A stretch of DNA of 64,000 nucleotides from Raphanus sativus (Eukaryota > Streptophyta > Magnoliopsida > Brassicales > Brassicaceae): positions 6,632,668 through 6,696,667 of the forward strand of contig NC_079519.1 in assembly GCF_000801105.2 (NCBI RefSeq). Reading direction: 5' to 3'. The notes beneath the pieces are model-generated. The model was not told the origin of the DNA and made no database searches. It worked only from the letters and a program-made list of their open reading frames with translations. Below, one piece after another: positions 22,305 to 32,029 of the stretch; positions within the stretch are counted from its first letter, which is position 1, and the number at the start of each line of letters is the position of its first letter. The translations under genes and the position numbers were made by a program.

Positions 22305-25300
22305 CTAATCATACATGCCTACAAACATACCACCATCCTCATTATCTTTCAGATGCTGATCAACAAGCTCCGTCCATATAGCCAAAGCCATAGTATCCCT
22401 CATAGTCTTCGCATTGGACCTAGCAAAGTCTTTAGGGCTAAAGGGGACCCCAAGAGCATGACATTCAATGTACTTTGCAGCGTACACGCCACAATCACCA
22501 TTGTTGGCCGTGGGTACATCTTTGAGGAGTCTCTCATAAGTGTATCGCTCCAACCCATGCATCTGGTCTCCGCACTCCACAATCAGATAAGGGACCATCT
22601 CGAGAAAAGGCTCCATTATCTCATCCCATCTTTCTGGTATGGTAGTTGAAGGTATGCTGTCCCAGACGACTATGTGCCTCTTAGGGATCGATATCCAAAT
22701 AGCCACCCAATGTTTGTTGTCCAAGTTCAGTGGCGCATAGATATCATCAATGTCCTCCCCCCACTTCTTGTTTGATTGGCAAAATGAAGGCATTGATCCG
22801 TCATACAAACTCGCCGCCCCACTAGGTAGCATTTTTCCTAAACCATTGTGATCAGACGACGATGTTTTGAAGACCAGATACTGTTCTCTCCAAGACTGGG
22901 TAAAGTTGTGATCCAGGAAGCACATTCGCTCGCTCCGGAAACATTGTGGGTTCTCCTTATACCTCTGCCTCAGCACATTCATCCAAGCATCTATATGCTG
23001 CATATAAAATAATACAAGTTAGAACCTTCCAGACGACTTACAAATAAGTCGTCTGGAAGGTTTTCCAGCTGGACGACTTACAAATAAGTCGTCTGGAAGG
23101 TTTTCCAGCTCGAAAACCTTCCAGACGACTTATTTGTAAGTCGTCCAGCTGGAAAACCTTCCAGACGACTTATATATTTACAAATCTATACAAAGACAAG
23201 TTACCAGACGACTTATTTGTAAGTCTTCTGGAAGGTTTTCCAGCTGGACGACTTACAAATAAGTCGTCCAGCTGGAAAACCTTCCAGACGACTTATATAT
23301 TTACAAATCTATACAAAGACAAGTTACCAGACGACTTAAAGATAAGCAGAAGACTTACTACGTCTTCCAGCCATGCTTTGGATGTCCGGAGTTTTTGATA
23401 CCACCAAGTTGGTGATGTACGTGGTTTGTCCTCTTCCTTAGTGAAATAATCACTGCAAACAAAAAAGCAATCAGTTTTGGTAGACTAAATCAAGCTATTA
23501 TGGGTAAAGCAATCACTTACGGATCAGTTTTCAACCAATCAGCGAGCTCCTTCATCTTAGGTCTGTTTAGTGTGGGAAATGGATTATACTTTCCCACTCT
23601 AAGGAGTTTCCTTCTCTCTGCCGTATAAGGAGATATCTGCGTGGGAGCAGGTTTCTTCGTTCGTTCACTCCTTGCACGCACAGAAGCAGTGGGAGCTGTT
23701 TGGTCCAATACAACCAGGCTCGGTTCTGAAGCTGAAGCTGGATCGGTGGAAGCGAAGCTCGGTTGTTGATCGTTGGAAGCGAAGCTCGGTTGGTCAGTGG
23801 AAGTGAGAGGAACAATCTCTTTGGAGGTGACACCATCTGCTTTATCCTCCGGCAAGATCTTATATACCGAGATCGCCTCATCTGCTGTATCCTCCGGCAA
23901 CAATCTCTGCAATAAAAGAGAACAAGTTAACCCTGGACGACTTAAATAAAAGTTGGGAGAGGATTTGGTTCCAGCTGGAGTTCAGACGACTTATTTGTAA
24001 GTCTTCTGGAAGGTTTTCCAGCTGGACGACTTACAAATAAGTCGTCTGGAAGGTTTTCCAGCTGGAAAACCTTCCAGACGACTTATTTGTAAGTCGTCCA
24101 GCTGGAAAACCTTCCAGACGACTTATATATTTACAAATCTATACAAAGACCAGACGACTTAAAGATTTGATATTAACCTCTTTGGGCAGAGGAGAAGGCT
24201 GTTTCTTTTGTGGAGAAGGCTTTTTCGTTTGAGGAGCAGGCTGTTTCGTCTGAGGAGCAGGCTGTTTAGTTTGAGGAGCAGGCTGTTTCGTTTGAGGAGC
24301 AGGCTGTTTAGTTTGAGGAGCAGGCTGTTTAGTTTGAGGAGCAGGCTGTTTCGCCTTTTGAGGAGTAGGCTTTGCCTTTTGAGGAGCAGGCTGTCTGGTG
24401 GGAGGAGTAGGATGATTGGTTTGAAGTGGAGGCTGATCCTTTTGAGGAGTAGTCTGTTTGTTACTAGCCCCGGTTTCTGGGGCTTGTGGGGTAGGGTGTT
24501 TTTTACTAACCCCGGTTTCTGGGGCTTGAGGGGTAGCCTGATTGGTGACACCAACCTTCTTCTCCACAGCTTCCAATCTATCGGAGATCTTCCTAATCTC
24601 CCTGATGCACTTCTTAAACCCCTCTTTCATCATGTCACCTAAGTCCTTGAACATGTTTTCTAACTCCTCTCTGGTCACCCAACTAGCCTCTTCTCTAGCC
24701 TCTTCTGTAGCCTCTTCTGTAGCCTCTGTAGGAGCCTCTTCTCTAGCCTCTTTAGGAGCCTCTTTAGGAGCCTCTTTACGAGCTTTCTTCCGAGGTCTCT
24801 GATTGTCTTCCTCCACCTCCTCCACAACCATCTCTTTGGCTCTTTTCGATGGAGTCACAAACTTGGGTTTTGTACCAGTGACTTCCCAGCAATCCATGGT
24901 CCACTTCCACGGTCTCCGATCATACATCACTTTAATGATGTTCTCCGCGGGCACGTCATCAACCTCAGAGTCCCATTTTGGCCACATTTCACTAATGTCC
25001 TTCTCAACAAAGTTGATCACGCGGGTCTGCAGTAAATAGAAGAAGAATCGAGTTAGATATTTGAAACAAAATACTAAATAGACGACTTAATTATAAGTCG
25101 TCAACTAAGTCGTCCAGCTGGACGACCTTCCAGACGACTTATTATAAGTCGTCTACTAAGTCGTCCAGCTGGACGACCTTCCAGACGACTTATAATAAGT
25201 CGTCTACTAAGTCGTCCAGCTGGAAGACCTTCCAGACGACTTATAATAAGTCGTCTACTAAGTCGTCCAGCTGGAAGACCTTCCAGACGACTTATAATAA

Positions 25301-26611
25301 GTCGTCTACTAAGTCGTCCAGCTGGAAGACCTTCCAGACGACTTATAATAAGTCGTCTACTAAGTCGTCCAGCTGGAAGACCTTCCAGACGACTTATAAT
25401 AAGTCGTCTACTAAGTCGTCCAGCTGGAAGACCTTCCGGACGACTTAATTAAGTGAAGATGGAAAGGTACCTGACTCAAGATAGCAGCTTTCATGAATCT
25501 GCGGCCTCTGCTGCCGTCGTAAGCCAGAATCGGTGGAGACGGACTGTTTGCTCTGGGTAGACCAATACTAGCACCCAATCCCGGAATAGCTTCGTACGCC
25601 CAGACCTGAAGAACTTGTATAAAGCCATCCACGGTGTAACAGCCAGTAATATCTTTGTTCCACAAAGAGTCCATCAGCACCTTAAACGCGACTCTCCCCC
25701 ATGGATAATTCTCAAACCTTTCTAAATCCATCACTAGCCTTGCGAGAGTAGCTCGTGTAGCGCTTGAGAACTTTTTCCCTTCAATGAATCCAGTGAAGAT
25801 GGAAAGGTACGCGAGTCGCTTGCGATCTTCCCTGGACCAATCCCCGCATCTCTTCAGTGCTGCTATTATCTGATCAGTACTTGGCCCAGCTTCCCGATGA
25901 ACTCCCATCATCTCCCAGAAAGAAACCATCTGTGGGGTAACTTCACATTCTGGTGTCTCAAGGTCCTCGATGTAGTCGCAGTTTAGACCAGTGATGTTTT
26001 CAAACTCTAACAGTGAAAACCTCGCAGGTTCTGGACCAACGAGACACCACATCTCGTACTTCTTCTTAATGTCCAGCTTTAAACCGAGCAAGTGGTGAAC
26101 CAGCCTTGAAGCCCAACCAAATCCCTGCTCCTTGAACTTGATGAAAACTCCCAATCTCGACTCCTTGAGCTCTTCAAATTCAGCATCAGTGAGAGCTTCC
26201 CTAAGAGCAGTATGCAACTTCGTGTTATCCGTATGATACGAAATGCTATTGTGGGGTTCTGGCTCTTCCCCTAATGTGTATAACCTACGGGGGAGTTCTG
26301 GAATATCCATCCTTTTTGTCTGCAAAATAATCAAAGACAACAATAGAAGTCAGAACACAAGCTAAATCAATCACGCCTTAATTGTTACTCCAGACGACTT
26401 AGTAGACGACTTAAATATAAGTCGTCTAGAAAGTCGTCCAACTGGACGACTTAGTTGACGACTTATATTTAAGTCGTCTGGAAAGTCTTCCAAATGGACG
26501 TACTAAGTCGTCCAGGTTGAAGACTTTCCAGACGACTTACTTACAAGTCTTCCAGTAGAAAAATTTCAAGCGGACCTGATTAGTCGCAGAAGGAGTTCGA
26601 GTACTCGTCAT
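22305..26611 (-). CDS. Ulp1-like C48 cysteine peptidase with DUF1985 domain, about 968 aa, 6 exons (MULE-encoded)
   Basis: Exons on the minus strand: 26611-26576, 26319-25471, 25026-24178, 23906-23521, 23452-23359 and 22997-22305. They join in frame (2907 nt) with GT-AG introns. Exon 2 holds a DUF1985-type domain (MDIPELPRRLYTLGEE ... WCLVGPEPARFSLLEFENITGL). Exon 3 holds acidic/Lys repeats (KEAPKEA, EEATEEA), a coiled-coil-like stretch and a PAPQTKQ tandem repeat. Exon 6 is the Ulp1 catalytic domain with H834 (NKHWVAIW), D851 (VVWDSIP) and C907 (NNGDCGVYAAKY), so the triad looks intact. C48 enzymes cleave SUMO from proteins; the role in MULEs is unknown. Introns 2, 3 and 5 and the first intron carry the element's AGTCGTC repeats, so exon joins should be confirmed with RNA. 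Confidence 0.88.
23025..23345. repeat. AGTCGTC palindromic repeats in the last Ulp1-like intron
   Basis: Alternating orientations of gacgacttacaaataagtcgtc and the ccagctggaa linker, plus two copies of a ttacaaatctatacaaagac block. Local inverted repeats are long enough to form hairpins in the pre-mRNA. Confidence 0.85.
23930..24165. repeat. AGTCGTC palindromic repeats in the third Ulp1-like intron
   Basis: The same unit family as at 23025-23345, including the ttacaaatctatacaaagac block (about 24130), in both orientations, between exons 3 and 4. Confidence 0.85.
24200..24360 (-). repeat. In-frame tandem repeat coding PAPQTKQ
   Basis: A 21-nt unit repeated about seven times within exon 3 of the Ulp1-like gene; the copies encode QPAPQTK and variants (QPSPQKK). 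The unit length is a multiple of three, so the frame is kept. Expected to be a flexible, basic, disordered linker. Confidence 0.88.
25081..25445. repeat. 51-bp tandem repeat array with palindromes in the second Ulp1-like intron
   Basis: About seven near-identical 51-bp units, each containing gacgacttataataagtcgt (a near-perfect palindrome), ctactaagtcgtccagctgg and aagaccttcc. Near identity between units suggests recent expansion. Confidence 0.92.
26385..26560. repeat. AGTCGTC repeats in the first Ulp1-like intron
   Basis: Palindromic units such as gacgacttaaatataagtcgtc (about 26406) separated by short linkers, between exon 1 and exon 2. Confidence 0.8.
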
Positions 26612-26719
26612 TGTGGTTATAGATCTGAAAAAATAAACGTGAAACGGTGAGAATGAGTAAATTGAAAGAGACAACGTTTTATGTTCATCTTTTCCACGAG
26701 TTTGATGACTTACCGGCGT

Positions 26720-26990
26720 TAGGGTTTACAGAGAAACGGCGCTACGGTTTACAGAGAAGAAGCGGCGGCGCTAGGGTTTAGAAGAAGCGGCGGCGCTAGG
26801 GTTTAGAAGAAACGGCGGTGCTAGCTAGTGTTTAGAGTAAGCGGCGGTGAGAACGTTGGTGAGCACGGTGGCGAGGGCGACGGTTTGTTCGGAAATAGTG
26901 GAAGCGGGGGCGCTAGGGTTTAGAGGAATCGGCGGCGCTAGGGTTAGAAGAAGCTGCGGCGACAACGGTGAGAATGAAGTGAGATAGATA
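26720..26990 (-). promoter_or_regulatory. Minisatellite with telo-box motifs upstream of the Ulp1-like gene
   Basis: Diverged units of about 25 bp built on agaagcggcggcgctagggttt are repeated just upstream of the ATG at 26611. Each unit carries agggttta, the telo-box motif found in leaders of many plant housekeeping genes. A promoter or leader role is inferred from position only. Confidence 0.6.
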
Positions 26991-27184
26991 GCCGACGTTG
27001 AGAACGATGGTTGTTCGGAAATAGTGGGAATTCGAATCGCCTTTGATATCGCCGGTGAGAGAGAACTGTTAGGGTTTCTGTTCGCGGAAAATGAAAAAAA
27101 AAAAAAAAAAAATCACCTTATATATTGGGTAAATAATCCGGTTAGCTTTAAAAGTACATTGGTAAACTTTAAGGTTTGGTCCGG

Positions 27185-27720
27185 TTTAGACGACTTATTC
27201 TGGCTGATAATGTACATCAGACGACCTAATATTTAGTCGTCTGGGAACAGAAGACTAAATATTAAGTCGTCCAATACCCTAAAATGAACCCCTAAACTAA
27301 AATGACTAAATTAACTTACTAACCACGTTATAAAATCAAATTATACTTCAATAGTGTTTACTATACACAGAAACGAACACGCCTAGGTAATTTTAAAAAT
27401 TTTCAAAAACGGTTTTAATGCTTTCCAAAATCTAACCCTAAGAACACATACAATACTACAACATATGTTGATGAAACATAAACTAAAGAATATCATGACT
27501 CACTACTTTCACTCATCTGGGCTGAAAACAATTGAAATTTGTTATATATTAATTTATATCTCTTAAGACATATGTTAATTACATAATTCCAATTTTTCAC
27601 TTATCAAAATATTTTTTACAAAATTTTTAAATTATGTTTAAGAATAACTGTCCAGACGACTTAACTTAAAGTCGTCTGGACGACTTATTTTCAAGTCGTC
27701 TGTTTACAGACGACTTGCGA
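27185..27720. repeat. Scattered AGTCGTC repeats near the right MULE end
   Basis: Palindromic units at about 27188-27275 and 27653-27715 (gacgacttaacttaaagtcgtc and gacgacttattttcaagtcgtc), separated by AT-rich DNA without genes. Confidence 0.8.
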
Positions 27721-27831
27721 GGGGTAGAAACGTAAAAAAAAATCCGTTTTTTTGTTTGTTCACAAGGAGATAGTTGTAATTTCAATAGCCTTTTAAGTTA
27801 CTTTTGCCTTTGACCCAAGTTGGGGTACTCT

Positions 27832-27876
27832 TTTGGGTTTGACTCCAAGTTTTGAGTCACAATTGGTAATTCTCCC
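27832..27876 (-). repeat. MULE right terminal inverted repeat
   Basis: The reverse complement starts gggagaattaccaatt, then gtgactcaaaacttgg, pairing with 17640-17690. Confidence 0.9.
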
Positions 27877-27885
27877 TTTAAAATT

Positions 27886-29061
27886 TATTCTACAGATCTT
27901 TATCGGTCTAAATTTTCATCACCTTTTAAAAAATTTATATACATTATTTAAAAATTATATTTTGAATAAAATAAGTGTTTTATTCTTTTATAAATTATAC
28001 AAATTTTAAAAACATAAATGTTTCAATTATTAAAGCTTTCAATACAAGTAATAATGAAATAAAATTTAAACAAAGTGAGAACTAGACAAAACAATATCTT
28101 GACATGAAAATTAAATTTTATAAATTTTGTAATTTATGAGTTATCTAGACGTAGAAAAATGAGAGATAATATTTTGTTAATCTTTCATAAATCATATATT
28201 ATTTTAAAAGAAAAATTTAATTATTTAATTAACACAATTTTGGTTTATATAAACCGAGGTTTGGACGGTTCATAGATCACCAATTTTCGAATTTTTGATG
28301 GGTTGATATAAGCTTTTAATCGATTCAACTAGTTGGATTTTTAAATTAATCTAATCTAAATTATTATCCGGTTCATGGTTGAACCCGGATCAACCGTAGA
28401 TTCGATCCATGTCTAAAAACACTGATTCTCGTGAATGAAGATGAGCGAATGTCTTTTTTTTTCAGTTAAAACGATACGCGCGAATTTAGGCGATTACTTT
28501 TTTTCTTCTGAAAATTACGAAGTCAATTAAATTGTCACCATCAAATATTATTAACAAGTTCATCCACGGTCAAAAAAAGATTCATTCTTTTCCATTTTTG
28601 GGTTGCAATAAATAATCGCCAATTTGTTTGTTGTTTTTGTAATAAGAAAAAAAGAAATAAACATTTTCAATGACTTTCTCCATTCTTTAATGTTGGCCCC
28701 CTGGATCAACCAATCCTCATAGAAGTTTTCTTCTCAATTGATTTTCCTCCAAAAGTTTTTTTTCTCAAATTTATTGGTAAATTATCTTCTTTCAAAAAGC
28801 CGGTGATGATCATCATCTGTGCATGACAGAATTAAAGAACAACAATCCAAAAAAAAAGAAAAAAAATTCCCTTTTTCAATCATTTGAATTTCTTCCAATT
28901 TGTTATTATTTTTATATAATAACTAAATAATAACTAAAGAATCAATCAATCGAGCTGATTTTGCGAACTGGGTTCCTCTCAAAATTTCAAATTGGTGAAT
29001 GATCGGTTAGGGTTCTTACATCTTCAATCGGATCAAGATTTCACCTTTATATCGAAAAACG
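27886..29061. other. AT-rich DNA, possible outer half of an interrupted element, then XBAT32 upstream sequence
   Basis: The MULE may sit inside an older element: agtgtttttaaaaccgaacc at about 17362 and its counterpart taaaaacact at about 28416-28425 are inverted ends, and both flanks are rich in accggtt motifs. From about 28430 onward is the likely promoter and 5' UTR of XBAT32. No TATA box was assigned. Confidence 0.45.
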
Positions 29062-31359
29062 ATGAGGTTCCTGAGCCTCGTCGGAAACTCGTTCGGTTGC
29101 TCCGCGTCCGGCGAACGATTAGTATCGGCCGCGAGAGACGGCGATCTACAAGAAGCCAAGGCTCTGTTGGATTACAACCCGAGGCTCGCTCGCTACTCCA
29201 CCTTCGGCGTTCGTAACTCTCCTCTCCATTACTCCGCCGCTCAAGGCCACCACGAGGTAATTAATAATAATAATAAAAAGGAATCATCTTTTATTAGTAT
29301 TACCACTCCTCATAGATTCCAAAAGGTCGTGACTTTTTTTTTATGGTTTGTATCGACAGATTGTTTCTCTGTTGGTGGAATCAGGTGTTGATATTAATCT
29401 CCGGAATTACCGTGGACAGGTTGGTTAATAATTATTAGCTCTCTTTTTTATTGGTCTCATCAAAAGTAATAATCTGAATTATTATATTTAATGGAAACAG
29501 ACGGCTTTGATGCAAGCTTGTCAACATGGTCATTGGGAGGTTGTTTTGATTCTCATTCTTTTTGGTGCCAATGTAAGAGACATGTTTGTGATTCTTCTTT
29601 GTGATTTGTAAGATAGTGATTGTTGTTTTTTTGGTTGGGTGGTTTAGATTCACAGAACAGATTACCTAAACGGTGGGACTGCTCTGCATCTGGCGGCTCT
29701 TAATGGACACCCTCGGTGTATCAGGATCTTGCTTTCCGAGTATATACCAAGTCTCCCCAATTGCTGGAGCTTGTTGAAGAGTAGTAACAAATCCTCCTCT
29801 GTTTCTGGATTTGATCGAAGGTTAGTTTTGAAAAAGCTTTATGGCTTCAGGTGTGGCGCATGATGATGAGCTGAAAGATGTTTTTTTTTTTTGGTGAAAT
29901 GTGTGTAGTGTAATTCAGGAAGTGGTAAACAGAGCAGCAGATGGAGGAATCACTCCTCTTCATGTGGCGGCTTTGAACGGACACATAGAGACGGTTCAGT
30001 TACTCTTGGATTTGGGAGCTTCTGTTACTCAGGTCACTGTGGAAGATGGGACCACTATAGATCTTATAGGTGCTGGGAGTACTCCTCTTCATTACGCTTC
30101 ATGTGGAGGAAACACTCAGTGTTGCCAGGTAATACATATAATACTTTTGCCTTATGAAAAGTTTTGTTCATGAACTCATTTGACATTTTGTTTTTTTAAT
30201 CAGCTTTTGATCGGCAAGGGTGCCTCTTTGGCTGCTGTAAACTCTAACGGGTTAGAACCTCTCTTCTCTCTGTTTTTTTATGCCTACAAATAACACAATA
30301 CCTCCAGTGTTTTTATTCGTTTGGTTGTATTGGTTTTTTTTAGATGGACGCCATTGATGGTTGCTCGCTCATGGCACCGGGACTGGCTCGAAGAAGTCCT
30401 GAACCCAACCACAGATCAGCCACAAAGCCATCCACCAAAAGTCCCTTCTCCTTTCCTCTGTCTTCCTCTAATGAGCATTGTCAAGATCGCCCAGTAAGTA
30501 AAAACCTTTCACCTAACTGAAACACCCATCAATGAATCTTTAAAATTTGATGCTCTTTCTAGAGGTCATTAGCACTTGAAAGGACTTATGAGCTTTGGTC
30601 CCAAACCTGCCTGCTGATATGTAGTTTTATTTCAGAGAATGTGGCTGGCGAGAAAACGATTGTCTAACACCATGTCGTGACCCTTGCGCCGTTTGTTTGG
30701 AAAGAAAATGCACCGTAGCTGCAGATGGTAAATGTTTTTGATTCTTCTTTAATCTGCTTTAGTTACAGCATTGAATTTGATTGTGTGTGTGTGACGTAAT
30801 TAACACAGGATGTGGTCATGAGTTCTGCACAAACTGTGCGTTATACCTAAGCACCACCACAACCATAACATCCTCAAAGACAACATCACAAGCCACACCA
30901 GGCTCGGTCCCATGCCCTCTCTGTCGCTACGGCATTGTCTCTTTCACCAGACTCCCCGATACAACAGCAATAACTACTACAGCAACATCGTCGAGAACAA
31001 GCATCTCTTTGTCCTCCTTCTGCACTTGCTCCTCCTCCTCTGATGTGTTAGATACAGCTCTTCTTACCAACGCTCAACAGTTCAGTTGCAATAAACCGGT
31101 TGTTTCAAGAACCGGTTCTCGGATCTCACAGTCCGTTGGATCATCATCGTCGTTTCGGTCCCTTAGCTGCCATAGGTTTCCTCCAAGTCTCTGCCTCGGC
31201 GGTGGCTCGGATGTTGATGAACCGCAAAGACGGTTAATGAATGGATCGTATTCAAGATCCGGTTTAGGGTTCAGGCGGTCCTCGTCTCAGGTTGAAGGCA
31301 AACGTTCTTGGTTTTCTGCGTTTAACCATTGTGTTACTGCCGGTGGAAGTGCTTGCTAA
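29062..31359 (+). CDS. XBAT32: XBAT32-type ankyrin-repeat RING E3 ubiquitin ligase, 519 aa, 9 exons
   Basis: Exons 29062-29256, 29360-29419, 29501-29572, 29648-29820, 29909-30128, 30204-30250, 30344-30493, 30636-30727 and 30809-31359 join in frame (1560 nt). The N-terminus [20 protein letters not shown] and the ankyrin repeats ([52 protein letters not shown]) match Arabidopsis XBAT32 closely. The C3HC4 RING is complete: C323, C326, C338, H340, C343, C346, C372, C375. The Ser-rich tail ends [20 protein letters not shown]32 ubiquitinates ACC synthases (ACS4, ACS7), lowering ethylene and allowing lateral root formation. It converges with the TAS3 locus about 0.3 kb downstream. Confidence 0.95.
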
Positions 31360-31619
31360 ACACAAACGCAATCGCTATTTTTTTTTCTTTCTTATTTTTT
31401 GACAAATCTTTACTCCTATTTTTGAGGAGAAAAAAATGTGCTAATTGGTTCTGTATGTGAATGGTGTGGTTATTATTTATTTTGTAACAATTGAAAAATG
31501 TTGTAATAAATATAATTAATTTGGCTTTACGGTTTACATTAGTATGTGTGAGAGTACTTATTCTGAACCTCATGAACATTAACGTCATTAGTACCACGGG
31601 TTAACATATACAGTAGCTT
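31360..31619. other. Convergent 3' region between XBAT32 and TAS3
   Basis: AT-rich 3' UTR-like sequence with aataaat signals (about 31505). The two transcription units may overlap tail-to-tail here. Confidence 0.5.
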
Positions 31620-31676
31620 TACAGATTAAAGAAAAAACATACATTAAAAATGATGGGATTATAGCAAACTTACAGA

Positions 31677-31697
31677 AAGCTCAGGAGGAATAGATAA
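31677..31697 (-). promoter_or_regulatory. 3' (cleaved) miR390 target site
   Basis: The plus strand reads like miR390 itself: aagctcaggagg matches positions 1-12, with one mismatch at 13, matches at 14-17, and mismatches at 18-21. The paired centre predicts slicing. Confidence 0.9.
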
Positions 31698-31770
31698 GAG
31701 AAAACAACAAAAATGAAAACACAAAAAGAAACAAAAGATCAGAGAAGACAAAAGAACAATACAAAACTAG

Positions 31771-31791
31771 TAAGCCTTGCAAGGTCAAGAA
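31771..31791 (-). ncRNA. tasiR-ARF, register D5(+)
   Basis: The minus strand begins TTCTTGACCTTG, identical to the first 12 nt of tasiARF; then C replaces T at position 13, AAG matches, and the tail reads GCTTA. It coincides exactly with the fifth 21-nt window from the predicted cleavage site. Only one tasiARF is seen. Confidence 0.93.
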
Positions 31792-31882
31792 AAAGAAAAC
31801 TACAAAAGAAAAAACATAATAGAACTTATCAATTATTTAGTAGAAATAAAACAATTTTTTTTGTTTTTTTTTGTTTGAAAAA

Positions 31883-31903
31883 AAGCTCAGCAAGGATAAT
31901 GCC
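31883..31903 (-). promoter_or_regulatory. 5' (non-cleaved) miR390 target site
   Basis: The plus strand aagctcagcaaggataatgc matches miR390 at positions 1-8, with mismatches at 9, 11, 17 and 18. Mismatches around 9-11 are typical of the TAS3 5' site that binds AGO7 without cleavage. Confidence 0.9.
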
Positions 31904-32029
31904 AGTAGAACACTAATATCCAAGAAATCTTCTTCTCCGTAAGATGCTTCTGCGTTCCAAAGTAGATTCATGGTCAAATGGAGAAACAAAACATCGTTGA
32001 CAGAGAGAAATGATCATGGTTATGATCAT

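Larger units (their letters stand above)
17640..27876 (+). mobile_element. Complete Mutator-like element (MULE) with transposase and Ulp1-like peptidase, 10.2 kb
   Basis: Exact 9-bp target duplication tttaaaatt at 17631-17639 and 27877-27885. Terminal inverted repeats of about 45 bp share gggNNNattNcNaa and the core gtgactcaaaacttg. Inside are a plus-strand MuDR-type transposase (19070-21493) and a convergent minus-strand Ulp1-like gene (26611-22305), both open. All noncoding intervals carry palindromic GACGACTTA...TAAGTCGTC repeats. MULEs with an added Ulp1-like C48 peptidase gene are known in plants (the Kaonashi/KI-MULE type). Both frames are intact and the target duplication is perfect, so this copy may be recent and autonomous. 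Confidence 0.93.

Noticed and set aside
24208..24802. Plus-strand Arg/Leu- and Ala/Ser-rich frames (144 and 86 codons)
   Set aside because: Antisense shadows of the repetitive exon 3 of the Ulp1-like gene.
17362..28425. A hAT-like element enclosing the large MULE (ends agtgttttta / taaaaacact)
   Set aside because: The inverted ends are short and no matching 8-bp flanking duplication was found; mentioned only as a possibility.
31713..31916. A 67-codon plus-strand frame
   Set aside because: It covers the antisense of the TAS3 precursor; the basic composition comes from its A-rich complement.
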